A stretch of 64,000 nucleotides of DNA from Amycolatopsis dendrobii (GCF_014145675.1 NZ_JACGZW010000009.1:124001-188000); one strand, 5' to 3'. Shown: positions 17,636-27,034, counted from the first letter of the stretch. The notes: generated from the sequence alone by a model not told the origin. Translations and numbers: made by a program.

Positions 17636-18967
17636 TTGCACCCGGTCGGTCGAGCGCAGAGCATGGACGTCGTGTCCGACTTCCCCTATGCGCTGGTCGT
17701 CCCGTGGGTTCTGGTCGGCATCCTGGTGATCGTGGTGCTGGTCCTCGCCTTCCGGGCGCGCCGGCCCAAGGGGGTCATCCAGGACGCCGTTCTCCAAGCC
17801 GTCCACCGGATGTCCAAGGCCACGCCTAACTTGCGGGCGGGGCTCGACGAGGAGGCCGCCAACCGGATGACGGCGGAGCTGCTCGAGGTGCTCGACTGTC
17901 TCGCCGTCGGCATCACCGACAGTGAAGGCACGCTGCTGTCCTGGGCGGGCGAGGCCACTGACCACTATCTGGACGTCGTCGATGACATCGGGACCGCGTT
18001 GCGCAAACACCGGCGCGCCGTCGCTGATCACAACAAGATGCCGTGCAATCACCGTGGCACTTGCAAGATGAAGACGGCCGCGATTGTCCCCATTCTCGTT
18101 GAGGGCGAGGCCGAGGCGACGCTGATCGTCGTCGGGCGCACGCGCGGCAAGCTGGTGCAGATGGCTGAGGCGGTGGGCCAGTTCGTTTGCACGCAGTTCG
18201 AACTCGCACGGCTCGAAGAATCGCGCAATCAGCTGCAGCAGGCGGAAATCAAAGCACTGCGCGCGCAGATCTCGCCGCACTTCGTTTACAACGCGCTCAA
18301 CACGATCTCCGCGCTCATTCGCACCGATCCGGAGGAAGCGCGCGAACTGCTGCAAGACTTCGCGGACTTCACGCGCTACTCGTTCCGCACGTCCGGCATG
18401 TACACCACGCTCGCCGAGGAACTGCGCAATATCGACCGGTATCTGACCATCGAAAACGCTCGCTTCGGCGGTCGGCTCGAGGTGCGGATGAAGATCGCGC
18501 CCGAGGTGTTGAGCGTCGTGGTGCCGTTCCTGATCATTCAGCCGCTCGTCGAGAACGCCGTGAAACACGGCCTGGCCAGCAAGCCGAGCGGCGGGTGCGT
18601 CACGGTGATCGCGCGGGACGACGGGCACGAAGCGCTGATCACGGTCGAGGACGACGGCATCGGCATGGACCCGCGGCAGCTCACCGATCTGCGCAACGCG
18701 CACCGCACCGGCGCGCACGTCGGGCTCGGCAACATCAACCAGCGCATGCGGCAAGTGTTCGGCGAGGATTACGCGCTCACCGTCGAAACCGCGCCGGGTG
18801 CGGGGATGAAGGTCGCGTTGCGGGTGCCGAAGTTCAAGCTCGGCGTGCGGCCGAACATGCCGGACTACTCCGCCGACGTCCCGCAGCAGCCGCTGCCTCC
18901 GGTCGAGCCGGAACCGGAACCCGACGGAGTGCACGGCTCGCGTTCGGGAATGCTGCCCGCGCACTGA
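17636..18967 (+). CDS. LytS/BtsS-type sensor histidine kinase
   Basis: One N-terminal membrane helix (FPYALVVPWVLVGILVIVVL) is followed by a GAF-like domain with a Cys pair (PCNHRGTCKMKTAAIVPI), seen in the LytS group before the IVVPL-like strand. The His_kinase domain has SPHFVYNALNTISALIRT with the phospho-acceptor His, and the HATPase part has QPLVENAVKHGL and GIGMD...GLGNINQR. TTG 17636 is chosen because GGGGAG stands six bases before it; ATG 17663, with a weak ribosome site, would begin MDVVSDF and is the alternative. The LytTR regulator at 19918 is its likely partner, across one gene. The signal is unknown. Confidence 0.88.
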   Translation: MHPVGRAQSMDVVSDFPYALVVPWVLVGILVIVVLVLAFRARRPKGVIQDAVLQAVHRMSKATPNLRAGLDEEAANRMTAELLEVLDCLAVGITDSEGTLLSWAGEATDHYLDVVDDIGTALRKHRRAVADHNKMPCNHRGTCKMKTAAIVPILVEGEAEATLIVVGRTRGKLVQMAEAVGQFVCTQFELARLEESRNQLQQAEIKALRAQISPHFVYNALNTISALIRTDPEEARELLQDFADFTRYSFRTSGMYTTLAEELRNIDRYLTIENARFGGRLEVRMKIAPEVLSVVVPFLIIQPLVENAVKHGLASKPSGGCVTVIARDDGHEALITVEDDGIGMDPRQLTDLRNAHRTGAHVGLGNINQRMRQVFGEDYALTVETAPGAGMKVALRVPKFKLGVRPNMPDYSADVPQQPLPPVEPEPEPDGVHGSRSGMLPAH

Positions 18968-18985
18968 ACTGGTTAGCCTGGGCAG

Positions 18986-19831
18986 ATGAGCGTGACCGAC
19001 AAGCTGACTTCCCGCCTTCCCGTGCTCGGCGACCGGGGCGACCGCAAGGACGTGGTCGCCGTCGTGAAGCTGCACGGCGTGATCACGCCGACGCCGTCGC
19101 CGCTGGCTCGCGGCGCGATCAACCTCAGTGCCGTCGAATCCGCGCTCACCAGGGCGTTCGCGCACGACCGGCTCAAGGCCGTCGCGTTGCAGATCAACTC
19201 GCCCGGAGGTGCGCCGACGCAGTCCGGACTGGTCGCGGAGCGGATCCGGCAGCTGGCCGACGAGAAAGGCGTGCCGGTGCTGGCGTTCGCCGAGGACGTC
19301 GCCGCTTCCGGCGGGTACTGGCTGGCCTGCGCGGCCGACGAGATCTACGCGCACCGCACGTCCATGGTCGGCTCGATCGGCGTCATCAGCGGCGGGTTCG
19401 GGTTCACCGGGCTGCTCGAACGCTTCGGCATCGAGCGCAGGCTGCACACCGCGGGCGCGAACAAATCGCGGCTCGACCCGTTCAGCCCGGAGAAGCCCGA
19501 GGACGTCGAGTGGCTGAAAAACATGCACAGCCAGCTGCACGAACTGTTCGTCGAATGGGTCAAGGAACGGCGCGGCGACCGGCTGACCGATTCCACCGAT
19601 CTGTTCACCGGAGACGTCTGGCTCGGGCACAAAGCGGTCGAACTCGGACTGATCGACGGGCTCGGTTCGCTGCGCGAGATCGTCAACAAGCGTTACCCCG
19701 GTGCCGAGATTTCCGTGGCGGAGCCGAAGAAACCGCTGCTCGCCCGGCTCGGGATCGGGGCGCCCGCGGCAGCGAGCGCGCTGCTGGACGCGGTGACCAC
19801 GAAGGCGGCCTGGTCGCGCTTCGGGCTCTGA
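18986..19831 (+). CDS. S49 family serine peptidase (SppA-like)
   Basis: It resembles the SppA/SohB peptidases, which cut membrane-bound signal peptides and other peptides with a Ser-Lys dyad. The nucleophile is S108 in AASGGYWLACAADEI and the general base K160 in AGANKSRLDPF. The 281 residues match single-domain forms. No clear signal peptide or membrane helix is seen, so it would act in the cytoplasm or at the membrane inner face. It lies 18 bases after the kinase gene and before the response regulator gene, an unusual place that suggests a link to that signalling system. Confidence 0.92.
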   Translation: MSVTDKLTSRLPVLGDRGDRKDVVAVVKLHGVITPTPSPLARGAINLSAVESALTRAFAHDRLKAVALQINSPGGAPTQSGLVAERIRQLADEKGVPVLAFAEDVAASGGYWLACAADEIYAHRTSMVGSIGVISGGFGFTGLLERFGIERRLHTAGANKSRLDPFSPEKPEDVEWLKNMHSQLHELFVEWVKERRGDRLTDSTDLFTGDVWLGHKAVELGLIDGLGSLREIVNKRYPGAEISVAEPKKPLLARLGIGAPAAASALLDAVTTKAAWSRFGL

Positions 19832-19917
19832 GGCACAGGTGAGTGGCGACTCCGGTACGCCACCCACAAGGTGCACTCTCCGATCGGGTCTGGACAATGC
19901 ACCTCGCAATCGGCAGG

Positions 19918-20751
19918 ATGCGTCTCACTGTGAGTGCTCACGACGACACCCGGAAACTCATCGTCCTTGCCGTGGACGACGAGCTGGCCGGGCTGGACGA
20001 ACTCAGCCACGGACTCCAGAACAACCCGCACATCCACCGCGTTTTCCAGGCCTCGGACGCCTCCGACGCGCTGCGGCTGTTCTCGCACGACGACCCAGAA
20101 CTGGCTGCCCGGCGGGCAAGCGGCCTGCCGACGGTCGACGCCGTGTTCGCCGACATCGACATGCCCGGCCTGTCCGGCATGGAGATGTCGCGCGTGATCG
20201 CGGCGATGAACCCGTCGCCGGTACTGGTGTTCGTCACCGGGCACGCCGAGGAAGCGGTGAACGCGTTCGACCTCGGCGCGGTCGACTACGTCCTGAAGCC
20301 GTTCCAGCAGGACCGGCTCGACCGGTCGGTCGCGCGCGTGCGCGAGAAGCTGGCCACGGTCGCGGGCCCGCCCGCGGGCCAGGGCGGCGCCGAGCCGGTG
20401 AAGAACGACGACGAGGTCATCCCAGTCGAACTGGCGGGAACGACGAAGCTGATCCCGCGCTCGTCGGTGCGCTGGGTGGAAGCGCAGGGCGACTACGCGC
20501 GGCTGTTCACCACCGAGGGCAGCCACCTCGTCCGGATCCCGCTCGCCCAGCTGGAAGAACGCTGGGAGAAGGCCGGATTCGTGCGGATCCACCGATCGTT
20601 CCTGGTCGCGCTGCCGCTGATCACCGAAATGCGGATGGGGCAGGGCGGCTACCAGGTCGTGATCGGCAACGAGGAGAAAGTGCTGCCGGTCAGCCGCAGG
20701 CACACCCGGGCGCTGAAGGACCGCATCGTCGGCTCCGGCCGGGGCGGCTAG
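19918..20751 (+). CDS. LytTR-type response regulator
   Basis: The receiver domain starts at KLIVLAVDDE and has the phospho-acceptor D79 in FADIDMPGLSG and K in VLKPF. The C-terminal LytTR DNA-binding domain (about residues 170-270) has VRWVEAQGDYARLFT and FVRIHRSFLV, both family marks. It is the likely partner of the LytS-type kinase. The start is uncertain: ATG 19918 is taken, GTG 19930, ATG 19897 and GTG 19843 are open, and none has an ideal ribosome site. LytTR regulators of this kind often control transporter genes, and a symporter gene follows. Confidence 0.9.
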   Translation: MRLTVSAHDDTRKLIVLAVDDELAGLDELSHGLQNNPHIHRVFQASDASDALRLFSHDDPELAARRASGLPTVDAVFADIDMPGLSGMEMSRVIAAMNPSPVLVFVTGHAEEAVNAFDLGAVDYVLKPFQQDRLDRSVARVREKLATVAGPPAGQGGAEPVKNDDEVIPVELAGTTKLIPRSSVRWVEAQGDYARLFTTEGSHLVRIPLAQLEERWEKAGFVRIHRSFLVALPLITEMRMGQGGYQVVIGNEEKVLPVSRRHTRALKDRIVGSGRGG

Positions 20752-20757
20752 CCGTCG

Positions 20758-21267
20758 ATGTCCTCGCCCGAAGACCCTTACCACCGGCTCGAGAACGGAG
20801 TCCGCAAACCGGACCCGACGCTGGGCGTGCGGCCGGAGGACCGCGCGGTGGTCGAACCGGTGCCGCCCGCTCCCGAACCGGCTCCGCGCTCCAGCGAACC
20901 CGCGCATGTGCGGCCGAAACGGGAGCGCGTGGTGCTCGCCGATTCGCGGCAGTCCTCGGCGCGGATGCGCGGGCGGGTCGAGCTGGAAGAACAGACCAGC
21001 TGGGGAAAACTGCTGGTCCGCGACCTGGTGAAGGTGCAGCTGCGCACGTCGGTGTGGCTGGCGGTGCTCGTGCTGGTCGTGCTCGGGACGCTGCCCGCGC
21101 TGTTCTATTTCCTCCCGGCGGTCGCGCGGTTCACCGTGATCGGCATCCCGATCCCGTGGCTCGTGCTCGGCCTGCTTCCGTTCCCGTTCCTCTTCGCCGT
21201 CGGCCTCTGGTACAACCGGCTCGCCGAGCGGCACGAACGCGACTTCGTCGACATGATCGAGAACTGA
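20758..21267 (+). CDS. Small membrane protein preceding symporter
   Basis: The N-terminal 75 residues are polar and Pro/Glu-rich; two membrane helices follow (about 100-122 and 127-150), then LWYNRLAERHERDFVDMIEN. The layout recalls the small DUF485-type partners found before acetate/solute symporters, but the family cannot be named with certainty. It starts six bases after the regulator stop and ends 70 bases before the symporter start, so the three are probably one transcript. Confidence 0.8.
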   Translation: MSSPEDPYHRLENGVRKPDPTLGVRPEDRAVVEPVPPAPEPAPRSSEPAHVRPKRERVVLADSRQSSARMRGRVELEEQTSWGKLLVRDLVKVQLRTSVWLAVLVLVVLGTLPALFYFLPAVARFTVIGIPIPWLVLGLLPFPFLFAVGLWYNRLAERHERDFVDMIEN

Positions 21268-21337
21268 CCCGCGCGGGGGATGCGTTCGCTGGTGGCGGCG
21301 CGTCCCGGAAGTGCGTGGTCGTGCGAGGATTCACGCC

Positions 21338-23128
21338 GTGCAGCTGACCCCGTGGACGTTGACCGGCCTCGTGCTGGTCGCCTTCGCGACCTACTACCTT
21401 GGCTTCCGTTCGTCGCGCGGGGCCACCAGCACGCACGACTTCCTCGTGGCCCGCCGAACCGTGCGCTCCAGCCGCAACGCCGCGGCGATCTCCGGCGAAT
21501 ACCTGTCCGCGGCGTCGTTCCTCGGTGTCGCGGGCATGGTGCTCAAGCAGGGTGCCGACGCGACCTGGTACCCGATCGGCTTCACCGCCGGATATCTCGC
21601 GCTGATGCTGTTCGTCGCCGCGCCGCTGCGCCGATCCGGTGCGTACACGCTGCCGGACTTCGTGGAAGCCCGGCTCGGCTCGCGAGGCCTGCGCCGATTC
21701 GCCACGGCGGGCGCGGTATTCATCGGGATCCTTTACATGGTCCCGCAGTTGCAGGCCGCCGGTTTGACGCTCGCGCAGATCGTTCCGGTGCCGGCGTGGG
21801 CGGGCGCGCTCCTCGTCATCGTCTTGGTCGCGGTCAACGTGATCTCCGGCGGGATGCGCGCGATCACCGTGGTCCAGGCGTTCCAGTACTGGCTGAAGCT
21901 GTTCGCGATCGCCGTGCCGACTTTCGTGCTGTGCATGGTTTTCTTCGCCGGCGGCGGCCCAGGCGGCGTGCGTGCGCTAGGTGCGCCCGCGCCGCCGGTG
22001 TTCCCGTCGGACACCAAGGTGACGGTGCAAACCGACGTGACCGTGAAGGTCACCACCGAGACGTTCTTCTACGCACACGGCCACATCGACAACGGTCCCG
22101 CGGGCGGCATGGCGCGCTGGTCGCCGCTCGTGCCGCACAAGGTGTCCTCGGGGACGACGCTGGAATTCGCCGCGGGCACGCCGGTGCCGATTGTGAGCGA
22201 CGCGCCGACGACGAACGACGCCTGGCTGCATCCGGCGTCGAGCGGCATCACCGATCTGCTGCAGACGTACTCGCTGATTTTCGCGCTGTTCCTCGGCACC
22301 ATGGGCCTGCCGCATGTGCTGGTCCGCTTCTACACCAACCCCGACGGCAAGGCCGCGCGCCGCACCACCGTGCACGTGCTGTTGCTGCTCGGGCTGTTCT
22401 ACCTGTTCCCGACGATGCTGGGCGCGCTCTCGCGGATGTACGTGCCGCAACTGCTGCTCACCGGCAACACCGACGCGGCCGTGCTGCTGTTGCCGACCGC
22501 GGTGTTGCCCGGCTGGCCAGGTCAGATCCTCGCCGCGGTGACGGCGGCGGGCGCGTTCGCGGCGTTCCTGTCGAGTTGCTCGGGGCTGCTGGTGAGCGTG
22601 GCCGGCGTGGTGTCGACGGACCTGCTGCCGGGCCGGGTCAAGGACTTCCGGGTCGCGACGCTGCTGGTCGCGATCTGCCCGATGGCGCTCACGCTGATCT
22701 TCCGCACCGAGGACATCTCGCTGTCCATCGGGATGACCTTCGCGCTCGCCGCGTCCACGTTCAGCCCGCTGCTGCTGCTCGGCATCTGGTGGCGCAAGCT
22801 CAGCTGGCCAGGCGCGCTGGCCGGGATGGTCGTCGGCGGCGGGATGGTGCTCGGCGCACTGGCGTACAACATCGTGTGCGAGTACACCGGAGACAAGATG
22901 CCGTGGTTCACCGTGCAGCCCGCGCTGATCTCGGTGCCCTCGGCGTTCCTGGCGACCTATGCGGTGAGCCGGCTGACCAGGTCCGGCCGCCCGGAACTGG
23001 TGAACGACATCATGCTGCGCCTGCACGCTCCCGACCCGCTCGGCCTGATGCGCGACCGCGCGGTCGCCCGGTTCGGCCAGGCCGACGAGAAGCTGCGGGC
23101 CGGCCGGGGACGCCACCGCAAGGCTTAG
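21338..23128 (+). CDS. Sodium/solute symporter (SSS family)
   Basis: It is a cation-coupled uptake transporter with the five-plus-five fold of the SSS family, close in plan to acetate/monocarboxylate carriers such as ActP or MctC. Marks are ISGEYLSAASFLGVAGM in the first helices and FAAFLSSCSGLLVSVAGVVS in the sodium-site region. About 13 membrane segments are visible, with a large external loop at about residues 210-310. GTG 21338 is chosen because GAGGA stands eight bases before it and the first helix follows at once. The preceding small membrane protein and two-component genes suggest regulated uptake. The substrate is unknown. Confidence 0.9.
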   Translation: MQLTPWTLTGLVLVAFATYYLGFRSSRGATSTHDFLVARRTVRSSRNAAAISGEYLSAASFLGVAGMVLKQGADATWYPIGFTAGYLALMLFVAAPLRRSGAYTLPDFVEARLGSRGLRRFATAGAVFIGILYMVPQLQAAGLTLAQIVPVPAWAGALLVIVLVAVNVISGGMRAITVVQAFQYWLKLFAIAVPTFVLCMVFFAGGGPGGVRALGAPAPPVFPSDTKVTVQTDVTVKVTTETFFYAHGHIDNGPAGGMARWSPLVPHKVSSGTTLEFAAGTPVPIVSDAPTTNDAWLHPASSGITDLLQTYSLIFALFLGTMGLPHVLVRFYTNPDGKAARRTTVHVLLLLGLFYLFPTMLGALSRMYVPQLLLTGNTDAAVLLLPTAVLPGWPGQILAAVTAAGAFAAFLSSCSGLLVSVAGVVSTDLLPGRVKDFRVATLLVAICPMALTLIFRTEDISLSIGMTFALAASTFSPLLLLGIWWRKLSWPGALAGMVVGGGMVLGALAYNIVCEYTGDKMPWFTVQPALISVPSAFLATYAVSRLTRSGRPELVNDIMLRLHAPDPLGLMRDRAVARFGQADEKLRAGRGRHRKA

Positions 23129-23172
23129 CGGTTAGCGTTCCTCACACGCGTACAACGTCATGACATGGGAGC

Positions 23173-23529
23173 ATGGAACCTGTGGTGAGCCCTGCTGAAA
23201 TTCCGACCGCTGAAGTCCGCGACCTTCCCGCGGACGTCGCACTGCTCGACGTCCGCGAGGACGACGAGTGGGACGCCGGGCACGCCCCCGCCGCGGTGCA
23301 CATCCCGCTCGGCGAACTGCCCGCGCGCGTCGGCGAACTCGCCGAATTCCCCGAGGACAACCCGGTCTACGTCATCTGCCGCTCCGGCGGCCGCTCGGCG
23401 CGCGCCGCGGCCTGGCTGAACGCGAGCGGCTGGGACGCGGTCAACGTCGCGGGCGGAATGGGCGCCTGGGCGCGCGAAGGCCGCCGCATGGTGAGCGAAA
23501 ACCCCGACGCTGAACCCGAGGTTCTCTGA
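23173..23529 (+). CDS. Single-domain rhodanese-like protein
   Basis: This 118-residue protein is one rhodanese domain, which carries sulfane sulfur on a Cys. The active loop is VICRSGGRS with C69. The N-terminal half has LLDVREDDEWDAGH, also typical. The six-residue loop CRSGGR is the form found in sulfurtransferases rather than phosphatases. It lies 45 bases after the symporter and just before a DUF4328 gene; no sulfur-pathway gene is next to it. Confidence 0.93.
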   Translation: MEPVVSPAEIPTAEVRDLPADVALLDVREDDEWDAGHAPAAVHIPLGELPARVGELAEFPEDNPVYVICRSGGRSARAAAWLNASGWDAVNVAGGMGAWAREGRRMVSENPDAEPEVL

Positions 23530-23532
23530 CGG

Positions 23533-24990
23533 ATGCCTGCCCAGTCTGTTCCCGAGCCGCCGGAATCCTCGGATCCGGCGTCGTTCGTTCCTGGCTTCGG
23601 CCGGGACGAGGGGGAGACTGGGGACGCTTCCCGGCCTGGTGACGCTGGTCGAGGCGGGGCTGCGGACGGTGTTGGCGGAGCCGCTTCTGGCCAAGGGCCG
23701 GGCCAGGCCGGACCTGCTTCAGGCTGGGCTGACTCCGCTCCGCAGCCCGGCGCGCCGCCGCATCCTGGTCAGCCCGGTGCCGAGCATCGAGGCGCGCAGC
23801 CGTATCCCGCGCAGTCTGGCGGCGTGAATGCCGGGCCGACGGGCTTCGGCCAGCCGGGCCTGGTGCCGCAATCGGGTGCGCAGCCGTATCCCGGCCAGCA
23901 CTCGCCGCACCCTGGGCACTGGGCACCGCAGCAGGCCGGGCCGGTGCATCCTGGCCAGCAGTTCGCCCATCCGTACCAGCAGTACCCGGCGCAGGCCTAC
24001 CCGCCGCACGCCGCGTACGCGCGTCCGTTCACCGCCGCTCCGCAAGGCGCGGTCCATCGACCCGCTCCGCAGCAACCGCAGCCGAGTCCGCCGAAGCGAG
24101 CGGCCAAGCTGCGCTGGGTCGCGTCCCCGCCGCCGAGCGCCGTTCGCCGTCGCCGTGCCGTGCCCGCGACGCCCTACTCCGGCCCGCCGTCCTATCCGGT
24201 GCCGCCGCGCTGGGGCTTCCCGAATCTGACCTGGCGCCGTCCGACGAACGTGCCCGGCACCGCGTCCGGCGAAATCCGGCCGATCGACCGGATCCCGGTG
24301 CTCGCGCGGAGCCTCACCACGATCCTCTGGACGTTCGCCGTCCTCGCCGTGATCGCGGCGGGGGCGGAGATCTGGCGGTACGCGCTCCTCGTGGAAAGCC
24401 GCGATTCCGCGCTGAACACCGGTGTCGTCGGATTCTCCGACGCGTTCGTCATGCTCGCTGGCCTGCTCACCACGATCTTTTCGCTGCTTCCCGCCGGACT
24501 CTCGGTCTGGTGGCTGCTGGTCGCCCGGCAAGCGGCCGCCGACGAGGCCGACGAAGCGCCGCCGCGGCCGGTCTGGCAGGTGCTCGTGGGCGTGCTGGTG
24601 CCGATCGTGAACCTGCCGCTCGCGTTGTCCGTGGTCAGCGAGCTGGAACACGCCGTGCTCCGCCGGCCCCGGGACAAGCGGCCGAAGCCGTCGCGGCTCG
24701 TGCTCGGCTGGTGGGGCGTGTGGGTGGCGAACTGGGTCCTGCTGATCGTCACGATCATCTGGCGGATCCGGCCGGGTGTGCAGGCGATGGCGGACAGCGT
24801 CCTGCTGGTCGCGCTCACCGATCTCGCCGCGGCCGCGCTCGCGGTCGTCACCGCGCTGGTGATCCGGCGGTTCTCGCATCTGCTGATGCCGATCGCCCCG
24901 GAACGCCTGCGCGACTTCCGCGTGCTCAAGATCGAGGGCGCGCCGGAGCCGGAGCTGCGGACCGCGCGTCCGGTCGGCGCCGCGCGCTAA
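23533..24990 (+). CDS. DUF4328 membrane protein with Pro/Gly/Gln-rich N-terminus
   Basis: The first 200 residues are low-complexity (Gly, Pro, Gln, Ala, with QPYPGQ and HPGQP repeats) and probably disordered. The C-terminal 230 residues hold six or so membrane helices in the DUF4328 pattern, including WTFAVLAVIAAGAEIWRYALL and WWGVWVANWVLLIVTIIWR. The family function is unknown. It starts three bases after the rhodanese stop. Its end overlaps the TetR gene end on the other strand by four bases. Confidence 0.87.
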   Translation: MPAQSVPEPPESSDPASFVPGFGRDEGETGDASRPGDAGRGGAADGVGGAASGQGPGQAGPASGWADSAPQPGAPPHPGQPGAEHRGAQPYPAQSGGVNAGPTGFGQPGLVPQSGAQPYPGQHSPHPGHWAPQQAGPVHPGQQFAHPYQQYPAQAYPPHAAYARPFTAAPQGAVHRPAPQQPQPSPPKRAAKLRWVASPPPSAVRRRRAVPATPYSGPPSYPVPPRWGFPNLTWRRPTNVPGTASGEIRPIDRIPVLARSLTTILWTFAVLAVIAAGAEIWRYALLVESRDSALNTGVVGFSDAFVMLAGLLTTIFSLLPAGLSVWWLLVARQAAADEADEAPPRPVWQVLVGVLVPIVNLPLALSVVSELEHAVLRRPRDKRPKPSRLVLGWWGVWVANWVLLIVTIIWRIRPGVQAMADSVLLVALTDLAAAALAVVTALVIRRFSHLLMPIAPERLRDFRVLKIEGAPEPELRTARPVGAAR

Positions 24991-25589
24991 AGGTCGCCGA
25001 GCGCCGGTTCCAGCTGGCCGAACGCGACCGCCGCGGAATCCCGGATCTGCTCCACGAGGTCGTCCAGCTTGACGTCCTGCCAGGTCAGCTTCCAGACGTC
25101 GTCGAGAAGAAGCCGCAGCACCGACGTGAGGTGCGCCCCGGCCGTCCGCGACAGCATTTCCCGATCCGGATGCCGGTCGAGCAGCGCGGCGACGAGCTCG
25201 AATTCCCGGTCGACGTGCATGTCCCGGAGCGCTGAGGTGAGGCGTTCGCTCTGCCGCACCATCCGCACGAAGGACACGTCCGCGAACCCGAGCATCGGGC
25301 TCGCCTTGTCCAGCTCCGCGAAGCAGCCGTCCCGCACGGCGATCAGCGCCGGCGTCTCCGGGTTGGCCCGGACCAGGTTCGCCGGCCAGTCCACGAAGTC
25401 ATTCCGGATGTCGAAGACGAGGTCTTCCTTTCGGCTGAAGTGATTCGTCACGGTCATTTTGGCGACCCGCGCCGCCTCCGCGACCTCGGCGATCGTGACC
25501 TGGTCGAACCCGCGCTGGATGAACAGCCGCGTCGCCACCGCCGAGATCGTCTGCCGCGTCTCCAGCTTCTTCTGCTCCCTGAGGCTCAC
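24987..25589 (-). CDS. TetR-family repressor
   Basis: The N-terminal 50 residues are a TetR helix-turn-helix (FDQVTIAEVAEAARVAKMTVTNHFSRKEDLVF). The remaining 150 residues are the helical ligand-binding and dimer domain, whose ligand cannot be predicted. It is transcribed away from the efflux gene, and the 95-base gap between them holds three palindromes of TAGGTCNGACCTA type. It most likely represses itself and the efflux-amidase operon and lets go when a toxic compound binds. Confidence 0.94.
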   Translation of the reverse strand: MSLREQKKLETRQTISAVATRLFIQRGFDQVTIAEVAEAARVAKMTVTNHFSRKEDLVFDIRNDFVDWPANLVRANPETPALIAVRDGCFAELDKASPMLGFADVSFVRMVRQSERLTSALRDMHVDREFELVAALLDRHPDREMLSRTAGAHLTSVLRLLLDDVWKLTWQDVKLDDLVEQIRDSAAVAFGQLEPALGDL

Positions 25590-25602
25590 CCGGCCAGTGT
25601 AC

Positions 25603-25667
25603 TAGGTCCGACCTAAATTTGTGCTTGACCCATTAACTAGGTTCAACCTAATCTCAGGTCCGACCTA
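25603..25667. promoter_or_regulatory. Three operator palindromes and promoter of the efflux operon
   Basis: TAGGTCCGACCTA (25603-25615), TAGGTTCAACCTA (25638-25650) and CAGGTCCGACCTA (25655-25667) share six-base arms around a central base. Centres are 35 and 17 bases apart. A promoter TTGACC (25625-25630), 18 bases, TAATCT (25649-25654) reads toward the efflux gene; the second palindrome covers its -10. The first lies 14 bases before the TetR start. Confidence 0.8.
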
Positions 25668-25684
25668 ATGAAGGAGGTGATGCG

Positions 25685-27034
25685 ATGACCACGCGGCTTC
25701 CGGAGGCTCCGGTCTCCGATTCCGGGCTTCGCCGGCTCGGCGGGGTGCTCATCCTGGGCGCGGTGCTGTCGATCCTCGACGCGACGATCGTGTCGGTCGG
25801 AATCGGCGTAATGGCGCGTGACCTGGACAGTTCGCTGCCGATCGTGCAGTGGGTGGCCAGCGCGTACCTGCTGGCCGCCTCGCTCACGATCCCGCTGTCC
25901 GGTTGGCTCGCCGACCGGTTCGGCGGCCGTCAGGTGTGGATCGCCGCGGTCGGGCTGTTCACGCTGGGGACGGTGCTGTGCGGGTTCGCCTGGTCGGCTC
26001 CGGCGCTGATCGCGTTCCGTGTGCTGCACGGCCTCGGCGGCGGTCTCATGCAACCGGTCGGCCAGGCGATTTTCGCGCAGGCGGCCGGTCCGCGGCTGGG
26101 CCGGATGATCGGCGTCGTCACGCTGCCCGCGACCGTCGCGCCGGTGCTCGGCCCGATGCTCGGCGGCGCGCTCGTCCAGGACCTCGGCTGGCGCTGGCTG
26201 TTCTTCGGGATCGTGCCGTTCGGCGTCGCCACTTTGCTGCTCGCCGTCCGAGTGTTGCCGCGCGAGGAACCCGCTGGTACGCGCGATCCGCTCGACGTCC
26301 GCGGCCTCCTGCTGCTCCCGCCGGGGCTCGGCGCGCTCGGCTACGGCCTAGGCGAAGGTTCCTATGCGTTCGCCATCGTCGGTGCCGTGCTGCTGATCGC
26401 CTACGCCTGGCACGCCCGTCGTGCACAAGCGCCGCTGCTTGATCTGAAGTTGTTCGCGCACAGGGCTTTCACCGTCGCGAGCGCGAGTACTTTCTTATTG
26501 GGCGCATCCCTGTACAGCTCGATGTTGCTGCTTCCGCTTTACTACCAACAAATCCAGCACACATCCGCGCTCGCCGCCGGACTTCTGCTCGCACCACAGG
26601 CGCTGGGATCAGCCGTCGTCCTCATCGCAGGCGGAAAACTGCTGGAACGCTTCGGCTCACGAACAGTCATGCTCGCCGGCATCGCGCTGTCGCTCGTAGG
26701 CACGATCGCCTTCACTCAGCTCGGCGATTCCCCCAGCCCGACCCTGTTGACAGTTTCGCTGCTGATCCGTGGGTTCGGCCTAGGCGCGACGGCCACGCCC
26801 GGCATGACGATGCTCTACACCTCGCTGGAACGCAGTCAAATCCCGCGTGCGGCGAGCGCGATCAACGTCGTCAACCGCATTGGCGGCTCGCTGGGCACGG
26901 CGATTCTGGTGGCTGTTCTGCACGCGCAACCTCCTGGCGCCGCCGCGTTCGGCACTACGTTCACGTGGGCACTCGGCCTTTCCCTGTTGAGCTTTATCCC
27001 CGCTCTCTTCTTCCCGAAAGGAAGCCGCGCATGA
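25685..27034 (+). CDS. DHA2-family MFS efflux transporter
   Basis: This proton-driven exporter of the major facilitator superfamily has DHA2 marks: WVASAYLLAASLTIPLSG, then GWLADRFGGRQVW (motif A), and GWRWLFFGIVPFG. At 449 residues it is short for a 14-helix DHA2 member, and 12-14 helices are seen. AAGGAGGTGA stands just before the ATG. It shares an ATGA with the amidase gene that follows, so the two are made together. That suggests export of the detoxified product or of the same toxic compound. Confidence 0.93.
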   Translation: MTTRLPEAPVSDSGLRRLGGVLILGAVLSILDATIVSVGIGVMARDLDSSLPIVQWVASAYLLAASLTIPLSGWLADRFGGRQVWIAAVGLFTLGTVLCGFAWSAPALIAFRVLHGLGGGLMQPVGQAIFAQAAGPRLGRMIGVVTLPATVAPVLGPMLGGALVQDLGWRWLFFGIVPFGVATLLLAVRVLPREEPAGTRDPLDVRGLLLLPPGLGALGYGLGEGSYAFAIVGAVLLIAYAWHARRAQAPLLDLKLFAHRAFTVASASTFLLGASLYSSMLLLPLYYQQIQHTSALAAGLLLAPQALGSAVVLIAGGKLLERFGSRTVMLAGIALSLVGTIAFTQLGDSPSPTLLTVSLLIRGFGLGATATPGMTMLYTSLERSQIPRAASAINVVNRIGGSLGTAILVAVLHAQPPGAAAFGTTFTWALGLSLLSFIPALFFPKGSRA

